DNA of 64,000 bases from Micromonospora zamorensis (GTDB lineage Bacteria > Actinomycetota > Actinomycetes > Mycobacteriales > Micromonosporaceae): assembly GCF_900090275.1 (NCBI RefSeq), contig NZ_LT607755.1:2728001-2792000 (forward strand). Direction: 5' to 3'. The translations under genes and the position numbers were made by a program. Position 1 is the first letter of the stretch. The number at the start of each line of letters is the position of its first letter. The notes under the pieces are model-generated. The model ran no database searches, was not told the origin of the DNA, and saw nothing but the letters and a program-made list of their open reading frames with translations. This document shows, piece after piece, positions 57,969-64,000 of this stretch.

Positions 57969-58006
57969 CGCGGGGGCGTCGACCGGGGATCGTTGCGTCC
58001 GAACCG

Positions 58007-59377
58007 TCAGGCCGGGAGCGTCCAGCGCTGGTTGGCGCCGGCGAAGCAGTCCCAGATCTGCAGCCGGGTGCCGTCGGCGGAGCTGTTGTCGCTGGCGTCC
58101 AGGCACTTGTTCGACTGCGGGTTGCGCAGCGTGCCGTTGGACTGCGACTGCCAGACCTGCGCGCCGCTGCCGTTGCAGTCCCAGAGCTGGATCTTCGCGC
58201 CGTTGGCGGTCGAGCCGCTGGTGATGTCGGCGCACTTGCCGAGGGCGCGCAGCGTGCTGTCGCTGGCGACGGTCCAGGTCTGCGCGTTGGTGCCGTTGCA
58301 GCCCCACAGCTGGATGGGGGCGCCGTTGGCGGTGCTCGCCGAGGCCACGTCGACGCACTTGCCGCCGATGCCGGTGATCCGCCCGGTGCGGCCGGTCGGC
58401 GGCGGGGTGGTGCCACCCATGATCGTGTCGTACATCGCGCTGACCAGCGAGGTCGAACCGGTGGTGTCCTGCGACAACTCCCAGTTCATCACGCCGCCGG
58501 CGTTGGCGAGTGCCCACTGCGTCTTGCGCTTGACCGTCGGGATGCCGTTGTAGCACTGCTGGGCGCCACCGGCCGTGGTGCAGTCCCGGTTGGCGTTGGC
58601 CGGGTCCAGCGCGACCAGTGCCGAGTAGGTGAAGTAGCCGGGGCGGCTGTAGAACGGGATGCCGAGCACGGCCTTGCTGGCCGGTAGGCCCCGGGCCTTC
58701 CACAGGTTGATGCTGTTGATCGACCAGTCGTAGTTGGCGTGCGGGCTGCCGCCGTCGTACGCCATGATGTTGAGCCAGTCGACCTGGTTGAACACGGCCG
58801 TCTGCACGCCGTCGACGGAGTAGCCCTCGCTGACCACGGCGGCGGTGAGCAGCTTGCCGCGGCTGTGCATCGCGCTGCCGAGCTGCGTCATGAGCGCCGT
58901 GTAGTTGTTGGCCGAGGCGCCCGGGTCGGGGTATTCCCAGTCCATGTCGACGCCGTCCAGGTTGTACTGGTTGACGAAGTTGACCAGGTTGTTGACGAAG
59001 GTGCTCCGGCTGCCGGAGTTGGCGGCCAGGGCCTCGAAGGCCGAGTCGTTGCCGTCGTTCCAGCCGCCGACGGCGATCGACACCTTGACGTTGTTGGCGT
59101 GCGCGAGGGAGACCAGCGAGGAGAGCTTGCTCGGGTTCTCGACCGCACGCAGGCTGCCGTCGTTGTTGGGCAGCACGAACGCGTAGTTGATGTGGGTGAG
59201 CTTGTTGTACTGGATGGTGTTGACGTTGCCGGCCCAGGAGGGCATGTAGCCGACGCTCTTGAAGTTGTTCGGCAGCACCACGGCCTGCGCGGCGGTGGGG
59301 GTGATGGCGAGGGTGGCGCCGGCGGTGGCCAGCGCGAGGAGGCCGGCGGTGAGGGCGCGGCGCAGTGGTGAGGACAT
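58007..59377 (-). CDS. Secreted GH18 chitinase with ricin-type CBM13
   Basis: The product has 456 residues with a signal peptide of about 32 (ending TAAQA). The GH18 barrel spans about 35-325 and has DGVDMDWEYP at 141-150, where Glu148 is the acid catalyst. WLNIMAYD and GVMNWELSQD are the other family segments. The last 120 residues form a ricin B-type domain with three repeats (QLWGCNGTNAQTW, QLWDCNGSGAQVW, QIWDCFAGANQRW). It hydrolyses chitin, probably from fungi or arthropods. It is divergent from the aminopeptidase gene. Confidence 0.95.
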   Translation of the reverse strand: MSSPLRRALTAGLLALATAGATLAITPTAAQAVVLPNNFKSVGYMPSWAGNVNTIQYNKLTHINYAFVLPNNDGSLRAVENPSKLSSLVSLAHANNVKVSIAVGGWNDGNDSAFEALAANSGSRSTFVNNLVNFVNQYNLDGVDMDWEYPDPGASANNYTALMTQLGSAMHSRGKLLTAAVVSEGYSVDGVQTAVFNQVDWLNIMAYDGGSPHANYDWSINSINLWKARGLPASKAVLGIPFYSRPGYFTYSALVALDPANANRDCTTAGGAQQCYNGIPTVKRKTQWALANAGGVMNWELSQDTTGSTSLVSAMYDTIMGGTTPPPTGRTGRITGIGGKCVDVASASTANGAPIQLWGCNGTNAQTWTVASDSTLRALGKCADITSGSTANGAKIQLWDCNGSGAQVWQSQSNGTLRNPQSNKCLDASDNSSADGTRLQIWDCFAGANQRWTLPA

Positions 59378-59581
59378 CGGGGGCCTTCCCGTGGGCGGGG
59401 GACGACGCCCACCCGCGCAGGGTTGTCGCGGGCGGGAGGTGCGGGGGGACGCAGGGACGGGTGGGCCTCGAGGCAGCCAAATCTTAAAGAGTGTTAACTG
59501 TGCGCGTCAATCAACGTCGATGGATTTTCCGACGATCGGTGTCGATATGGGGTTTGCCCAAACGACCGTTAAGCTGACGGG

Positions 59582-60697
59582 GTGGGAATCGACGAGCTGT
59601 ATCCGCCGGATCGGCTGATCGCCGCGCAGCGCGCCACCGCCGCCGCCGGCCTGGACGCCCTGCTGCTCACCCCGGGCTCCGACCTGCGCTACCTGACCGG
59701 CTACGACGCCCACGCGGGGGAGCGGCTGACCTGCCTGGTGCTGCCCGCCGAGGGCGAGCCGACCCTGATCGTGCCCCGGTTGGAACGCCCGGCGGCGGAG
59801 GCGTCCCCCGCGCCCGCCACCGGGGTCCGCATCGTCGACCACGTCGACGGCACCGACCCGTACCCCCTGGTGGTCGCCGCCCTCGACGGCCCGCCGGCGG
59901 CGGTGGGGCTGGCCGACCGGATGTGGGCCGAGCAGGTCCTCGCGCTGCGCGCCGCGCTTCCCGGCGCAACGCAGCGGCTGGCCGGGGAGGTGCTGCGTGA
60001 TCTGCGGATCCGCAAGTCCTCCGCGGAGGTGGCGGCGCTGGCCGAGGCCGGTGCGGCCATCGACGAGGTGCACCTGCGGATGGGCGAGTGGCTGCGCCCC
60101 GGCCGCACCGAGGCCGAGGTCGCGACGGACATCGCCGCGGCGATCCGGGCCGCCGGGCACGTCAGCGTCGACTTCGTCATCGTGGCGGCCGGCCCGAACG
60201 GGGCCAGCCCGCACCACGGCACCTCGGACCGGCCGATCGGCGTCGGAGAGCCGGTGGTGGTCGACATCGGCGGCACGATGCCCTCGGGCTACCGCTCGGA
60301 CTGCACCCGCACCTACCTGGTGGGCGGGCCCGCGCCGGCCGACTTCCTGGACTACTACACGGTGCTGCGCGACGCCCAGCGCGCGGCGGTCGCGGCAGTG
60401 CGGCCCGGGGTCACCGGCGCGGCGGCCGACGCCGCGGCGCGGGAGCCGATCGCCGCCGCCGGCTACGGCCCCGCGTTCCTGCACCGCACCGGGCACGGCA
60501 TCGGTCTCGACGGTCACGAGGAGCCCTACCTGGTGGCCGGCAACGACCAGCCCCTGGAGGCCGGCATGGCGTTCTCCATCGAACCGGGGATCTACCTGGC
60601 GGGCCGACACGGCGCCCGTATCGAGGACATCGTCGTCTGCACAACGGACGGCGTGCAACGGCTCAACACCACCCCCACGGAGCTCATCGCGCTATGA
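59582..60697 (+). CDS. Xaa-Pro aminopeptidase/dipeptidase, M24 family
   Basis: GTG 59582 lies 6 nt after TAAGCT; the product has 371 residues. An N-terminal creatinase-like domain (about 1-135) precedes the pita-bread domain with the five metal ligands: VVDIGG, RSDCTRTY, HRTGHGIG, SIEPG and ARIEDIV. It removes N-terminal residues before proline or cleaves Xaa-Pro dipeptides. Its stop overlaps the acyl-CoA dehydrogenase start as ATGA, so the two are coupled, which is an unusual pairing. Confidence 0.92.
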   Translation: MGIDELYPPDRLIAAQRATAAAGLDALLLTPGSDLRYLTGYDAHAGERLTCLVLPAEGEPTLIVPRLERPAAEASPAPATGVRIVDHVDGTDPYPLVVAALDGPPAAVGLADRMWAEQVLALRAALPGATQRLAGEVLRDLRIRKSSAEVAALAEAGAAIDEVHLRMGEWLRPGRTEAEVATDIAAAIRAAGHVSVDFVIVAAGPNGASPHHGTSDRPIGVGEPVVVDIGGTMPSGYRSDCTRTYLVGGPAPADFLDYYTVLRDAQRAAVAAVRPGVTGAAADAAAREPIAAAGYGPAFLHRTGHGIGLDGHEEPYLVAGNDQPLEAGMAFSIEPGIYLAGRHGARIEDIVVCTTDGVQRLNTTPTELIAL

Positions 60698-61836
60698 CTG
60701 TCGACCGGATTCTCCCCACCGACGAGGCCCACGACCTGCTGGGTCTCGCCACCGAGCTCGCCGACCGCGAGCTCGCGCCGAAGGCCGCCGCCTTCGAGGA
60801 GCGCGCCGAGTTCCCCCGCGAAGTGCTGCGTACCCTCGGCCGGGCGGGCCTGCTCGGGCTGCCCTACCCCGAGGAGTACGGCGGCGCGGCCCAGCCGTAC
60901 GAGGTGTACCTGCAGGTGCTGGAGATCCTGGCCAGCCGGTGGCTCGCGGTCGCCGAGGCGGTCAGCGTGCACACCCTGTCCTGCTACCCGGTGGCGGCGT
61001 TCGGCAGCGACGAGCAGCGCAAGCTGTTGCCGGACATGCTCGGTGGCGAGTTGCTGGGCGCATACTGCCTCTCCGAGCCGCAGGGCGGCTCCGACGCGGC
61101 GTCGCTGAGCACCCGGGCTGTCCGGGACGGGGACGCGTACCTGGTCTCCGGCACCAAGGCGTGGATCACGCACGCGCGGACCGCCGACTTCTACAACGTC
61201 TTCTGCCGCACCGGGGGCCCCGGCCCGAAGGGGATCTCCTGCCTGCTCGCCGACGCGGGCACCCCCGGCATCGCCCCGCAGGCGGCCGAGCGGACGATGG
61301 GTCTGCGCTCCTCCCCGGTGGCGCAGATCGCCTTCGACGAGGCACGGGTGCCGGCCGACCGGCTGATCGGCGGGGAGGGTGTGGGCTTCACCATCGCCAT
61401 GTCCGCCCTGGACTCCGGCCGGTTGGGCATCGCGGCGTGCGCGGTCGGGCTGGCCCAGGCGGCCCTGGACTACGCGGTCTCCTACGCCCGGGAGCGGCAG
61501 CAGTTCGGTCGGTCCATCATCGATTTCCAGGGCCTCGGCTTCCTCCTGGCCGACGCGGCCACCCAGATCTCCGCCGCCCGTGCGCTGACCCTCGCGGCGG
61601 CCCGGTTGCGGGACGCGGGTCGCCCGTACGCGATCGAGGCGGCCAAGGCGAAGCTCTTCGCCACCGACATGGCGATGCGGGTGACCACCGACGCGGTGCA
61701 GGTGCTCGGCGGCGCGGGTTACGTGGCCGATCACCCGGTGGAGCGGTACATGCGTGAGGCCAAGGTGTTGCAGATCGTGGAGGGCACCAACCAGATTCAG
61801 CGTCTGGTGATCTCCCGGGCGCTCGCTCAGGGCTGA
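60694..61836 (+). CDS. Acyl-CoA dehydrogenase
   Basis: ATG 60694 overlaps the peptidase stop; the product has 380 residues. The family segments are GAYCLSEPQGGSDAASLSTRAV (FAD binding), GTKAWITHA and ARERQQFGRSIIDFQGL. The C-terminal VLQIVEGTNQIQRLVISRAL contains the catalytic Glu. It introduces the alpha-beta double bond into an acyl-CoA, passing electrons to ETF. The chain length preference cannot be told. It is probably tied to branched-chain or fatty acid breakdown. Confidence 0.94.
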   Translation: MTVDRILPTDEAHDLLGLATELADRELAPKAAAFEERAEFPREVLRTLGRAGLLGLPYPEEYGGAAQPYEVYLQVLEILASRWLAVAEAVSVHTLSCYPVAAFGSDEQRKLLPDMLGGELLGAYCLSEPQGGSDAASLSTRAVRDGDAYLVSGTKAWITHARTADFYNVFCRTGGPGPKGISCLLADAGTPGIAPQAAERTMGLRSSPVAQIAFDEARVPADRLIGGEGVGFTIAMSALDSGRLGIAACAVGLAQAALDYAVSYARERQQFGRSIIDFQGLGFLLADAATQISAARALTLAAARLRDAGRPYAIEAAKAKLFATDMAMRVTTDAVQVLGGAGYVADHPVERYMREAKVLQIVEGTNQIQRLVISRALAQG

Positions 61837-61945
61837 GGACGGCGCGTGGTGGTGGGGCTGCGGTGGTTCGCCGTGGCCCACCGCCCGCGTGGCCGCGTCG
61901 GGTGCTGCGTCGCAGTCGGGCGGTTTTCCCGGTAGGTTGCACGCC

Positions 61946-62452
61946 GTGGAGGAGATCGACCGCGCTATCGTCGCCGCGCTGACCGCCGACGGCCGTCTGT
62001 CGTACACCGACCTGGCCGAGAAGGTGGGCCTGTCGGTGTCCGCGGTGCACCAGCGGGTGCGCCGGCTGGAGCAGCGCGGGGTGATCAAGGGGTACGCCGC
62101 CCGGGTCTCGTTCGAGGCGCTGGACCTGCCGCTGACCGCGTTCGTGGCGATCCGCCCGTTCGACCCGTCGCAGCCGGACGACGCGCCGGAGCGGCTGTCC
62201 CACCTGCCCGAGATCGACTCCTGCTACTCGGTGGCGGGGGAGGACTTCTACATGCTGCTGGTGCGGGTGGCCAGTCCGGCCGACCTGGAGCGGGTGTTGC
62301 AGGAGATCCGCACCTCGGCGAACGTCACGACGCGGACCACTGTGGTGCTGTCCACCCCGTACGAGAACCGGCCGCCGAAGATCAGTGCCGCGGTGCCGGG
62401 TCGGTCGCGGTCCCGGGCGCCGGAGGAGCCGGCTGGTTCCACCGCAGGATGA
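61946..62452 (+). CDS. Lrp/AsnC-family transcription regulator
   Basis: GTG 61946 lies 7 nt after TAGGTT; the product has 168 residues. The helix-turn-helix (EEIDRAIVAALTADGRLSYTDLAEKVGLSVSAVHQRVRRLE) is at about 1-50 and the RAM ligand-binding domain at about 62-145 (IDSCYSVAGEDFYMLLVRVAS). It probably senses an amino acid and may control the neighbouring dehydrogenase or peptidase genes. Its 3' end overlaps the convergent phosphatase gene by 71 nt. Confidence 0.92.
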   Translation: MEEIDRAIVAALTADGRLSYTDLAEKVGLSVSAVHQRVRRLEQRGVIKGYAARVSFEALDLPLTAFVAIRPFDPSQPDDAPERLSHLPEIDSCYSVAGEDFYMLLVRVASPADLERVLQEIRTSANVTTRTTVVLSTPYENRPPKISAAVPGRSRSRAPEEPAGSTAG

Positions 62453-62993
62453 CCTGTCGGCCGTGCTCGTGACCGAGTGCGCTGACCGTGGCGGTCTCCA
62501 GGCGGAGTCGTCCGCCGGCGGACGGGGGCAGGCCGATCCAGCGGGCGCCGAGCACCCGCAGACTGTGCGCGTGACCGACCAGCGCGACGGTGCCGCGGTC
62601 GAGCAGCGGCGTGACGCGGGCCAGCACCCGGTCGAGCCGTTCGCCCACCTGCGCGGGTGACTCGCCGCCGGGGCAGCCGTCGGTCCAGATGTTCCAGTGC
62701 GGCTGGTCGGCGTGGATGTCGACGGTGGTGCGGCCCTCGTACTCGCCGTAGTTCCACTCGCTGAGGTCCTCGTCGACGGCGTCGACGGTGAGGCCGGCCA
62801 GCTGCGCGGTGCGCAGCGCCCGGGAGCGGGGGCTGGACAGCACTGTCACGAAGCGCCGGCCGGCCAGGAACGCGGCGAGGGTGCGCGCCTGTCGCTCGCC
62901 GTCGGGGGTCAGCTCCAGGTCGGTGTACGAGGTGTGCCGCAGGCTGGCGCTCCAGGTGGTTTCGCCGTGCCGGATCAGCAGGAGCTCTCCCAT
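62382..62993 (-). CDS. Histidine phosphatase-superfamily protein
   Basis: The 203-residue protein has the RHGE motif in LLLIRHGETTWSASLRHTSYTDLELTPDGERQA, where the histidine is phosphorylated during catalysis. A second histidine lies in VALVGHAHSLRVL. It matches the phosphoglycerate-mutase-like branch acting on small phosphate esters. The C-terminal Pro-rich end overlaps the Lrp gene tail to tail. The substrate is unknown; acid phosphatase or fructose-2,6-bisphosphatase-like activity are options. Confidence 0.9.
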   Translation of the reverse strand: MGELLLIRHGETTWSASLRHTSYTDLELTPDGERQARTLAAFLAGRRFVTVLSSPRSRALRTAQLAGLTVDAVDEDLSEWNYGEYEGRTTVDIHADQPHWNIWTDGCPGGESPAQVGERLDRVLARVTPLLDRGTVALVGHAHSLRVLGARWIGLPPSAGGRLRLETATVSALGHEHGRQVILRWNQPAPPAPGTATDPAPRH

Positions 62994-63149
62994 GCGGCCA
63001 GTTAACCACCGTGGCCGGTGCCGGCATGCGACCCTCCCTCAACCTATCTTCCTAGGATGCCTTAGCGGGTGTGCCGACCGGCACCGCCGGTTTCGGCACC
63101 GGGAGAGCGGGCAAGCGTGCGGGGACAATCGCCAGACCGAGGAGGCGCG

Positions 63150-63344
63150 ATGAGCTTCACCGAGAAGGCAAAGAACAAGGTCGAGCAGATGGCGGGCGCC
63201 GCGCGGGAGCGCATGGGCGACATGACCGACAACGAGCGGATGCGTGGCGAGGGCGCCAGCCAGCAGAGCGACGCGCGCGCCAAGCAGGCCGGTCAGAACG
63301 TCAAGGACGCCGGTCGCAACGTGAAGGACTCCTTCAACAAGTGA
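63150..63344 (+). CDS. CsbD-family stress protein
   Basis: ATG 63150 follows GAGGAGG; the product has 64 residues, the usual CsbD size. It is rich in Lys, Asp, Gln and Ala (MSFTEKAKNKVEQMAGAARERMGD and ARAKQAGQNVKDAGRNVKDSF) with no hydrophobic core. CsbD proteins are induced by general stress sigma factors. The upstream GTTT-n-GGGCAA arrangement near 63090-63115 loosely resembles a SigB-type promoter, but the match is poor. A strong terminator follows. Confidence 0.85.
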   Translation: MSFTEKAKNKVEQMAGAARERMGDMTDNERMRGEGASQQSDARAKQAGQNVKDAGRNVKDSFNK

Positions 63345-63357
63345 CCTGAGCGGTTCA

Positions 63358-63391
63358 CGGGTCCCCGGGCGCATCGTCGCCCGGGGACCCG
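63358..63391 (+). terminator. Terminator downstream of csbD-like gene
   Basis: CGGGTCCCCGGGCG (63358-63371) is perfectly complementary to 63378-63391 over 14 bp with a 6-nt loop, 13 nt after the stop codon. Confidence 0.82.
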
Positions 63392-63417
63392 CTGTGTGTG
63401 GCGGCTAGTCTCGCCGG

Positions 63418-63759
63418 GTGACAGTGCTCCGTTCGCTGGTGTTGTTCGCGTTGGCCGCCCTGGCCGAGATCGGTGGCGCCTGGCTGATCTGGCAGGGCTG
63501 GCGGGAGCATCGTGGCCTGTGGTGGATCGCCGCCGGGGTGGTCGCGCTGGGCTGTTACGGGTTCGTGGCGACGTTCCAGCCGGATGCGAACTTCGGCCGG
63601 ATCCTGGCCGCGTACGGTGGGGTGTTCGTGGCCGGTTCGTTGGCCTGGGCGATGGTGGTGGACGGCTTCCGCCCGGACCGGTGGGACCTGACCGGCGCGG
63701 CGTTCTGCCTGCTCGGCGTCGCGGTCATCATGTACGCGCCGCGCGGGGGTTCCGCCTGA
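63418..63759 (+). CDS. YnfA-family (UPF0060) small membrane protein
   Basis: GTG 63418 lies 6 nt after TAGTCT; the product has 113 residues with four membrane helices. [25 protein letters not shown] and [25 protein letters not shown] are the YnfA signatures. These proteins resemble small multidrug resistance transporters and may act as exporters. The end of the helix bundle MYAPRG matches the family length. Confidence 0.9.
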   Translation: MTVLRSLVLFALAALAEIGGAWLIWQGWREHRGLWWIAAGVVALGCYGFVATFQPDANFGRILAAYGGVFVAGSLAWAMVVDGFRPDRWDLTGAAFCLLGVAVIMYAPRGGSA

Positions 63760-63817
63760 CCCGCGCAGTGGCTGCGGGCGGTCGGTGACCTCGCGGGCGG
63801 GCGGTGTTTCTCTGGCA

Positions 63818-63863
63818 AGCGATATACCTCAGAGTCATATTTATGCCTCTGAGGTATATCGCT
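63818..63863. promoter_or_regulatory. AT-rich perfect inverted repeat downstream of ynfA-like gene
   Basis: AGCGATATACCTCAGAG (63818-63834) is perfectly complementary to 63847-63863 over 17 bp with a 12-nt TCATATTTATGC loop. It is far more AT-rich than its surroundings. It lies about 100 nt upstream of a candidate gene start at 63970, so it may be an operator for that gene rather than a terminator. Confidence 0.6.
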
Positions 63864-63969
63864 GACCGGAACGGCACCGCTGGGGCGGGCCTGGGACACG
63901 CGCCCACGAGCCCTCACGACAGCACGCGCGGGACAGTGAAACGCATTCGCGTCTGCGATGATCTCCGGC

Positions 63970-64000
63970 GTGATCCGAGCTGGGCTTCGCCCGTTTCTTG
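63970..64000 (+). CDS. Start of a further gene, truncated by the window
   Basis: GTG 63970 begins VIRAGLRPFL and continues past the edge. A GATGAT hexamer in a TGCGATGAT context lies 7 nt upstream, the leaderless geometry seen elsewhere. Only ten codons are visible, so the product cannot be named. The frame is plausible but unproven. Confidence 0.35.
   Translation, partial: MIRAGLRPFL

Noticed and set aside
59378..59581. A TGGTCTAGACC-type chitinase operator upstream of the GH18 gene
   Set aside because: I looked for the direct-repeat boxes known from Streptomyces chitinase promoters and did not find them. The hydrolase operator motif of the xylan genes is also absent here.

Overview
This window is high-GC chromosomal DNA from an actinomycete, most probably a Micromonospora or close relative (Micromonosporaceae). 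The assignment rests on a complete Pup-proteasome locus (arc, dop, pup, prcB, prcA, pafA, pafB, pafC), many GTG starts, frequent leaderless promoters, and actinobacterial families (ECF42 sigma factor with a YCII partner, HelY helicase, WYL regulators). The species is inferred, not proven. I see no tRNA, rRNA, CRISPR array, insertion sequence or prophage.

Layout. 1-5.8 kb: a truncated ArsR regulator with a palindromic operator, a ChaA-type antiporter, an ECF42 sigma factor with its YCII/DGPF partner, a 30-bp-class inverted repeat, a small membrane protein, a zinc metallopeptidase, a HAD phosphatase and a carboxymuconolactone decarboxylase-like protein. 5.8-10.4 kb: a MacB/FtsX-type ABC exporter and an orphan NarL-type response regulator. 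10.4-39.2 kb: the proteasome and Tat superlocus. It runs RecB-like nuclease, M50 protease, TrmI, a 17-codon bridging ORF, a conserved protein, ferredoxin, arc, dop, pup, a broken endonuclease VII-like gene, prcB and prcA. A dTDP-rhamnose block (rfbD, rfbB, rfbA, rfbC) lies before pafA. After it come DUF3866, a CDF transporter, pafB, pafC, tatA, tatC, a lipid-kinase-like gene, an EamA transporter, a toxin-antitoxin pair, a HAD protein and helY. 39-42 kb: an MHYT membrane sensor and two secreted proteins. 42-52 kb: a plant and fungal cell-wall degradation island (GH127 with ricin repeats, GH43 with CBMs, GH10 xylanase with CBM2, GH81 glucanase). 52-64 kb: small metabolic and housekeeping genes, an HxlR regulator fused to a peroxiredoxin, a GH18 chitinase, an aminopeptidase P and acyl-CoA dehydrogenase pair, an Lrp regulator, CsbD and YnfA.

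How the genes work together. Pup ends in Gly-Gly-Glu, so PafA can ligate it directly and Dop should act mainly to remove it. Arc unfolds tagged proteins into the PrcBA chamber. PafB and PafC form a transcription regulator pair next to tatAC, and the GH127 enzyme carries a twin-arginine signal that those Tat proteins could export. The three arabinoxylan-type hydrolases GH127, GH43 and GH10 share upstream sites of the form TGTTAnCGnTnACA, suggesting one LacI-type regulon whose repressor lies outside the window. GH81 has a different palindrome, GAGAGCGCTCTC.

The most unusual gene is at 57081-57968: an HxlR DNA-binding domain fused to a peroxiredoxin, with exactly two cysteines (one per domain), a missing second Prx cysteine, and a perfect inverted repeat at its own promoter. 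This looks like a self-contained peroxide-sensing repressor. About twenty start codons sit 5-9 nt downstream of a TANNNT-type -10 hexamer, which I read as widespread leaderless transcription and used to choose several starts.
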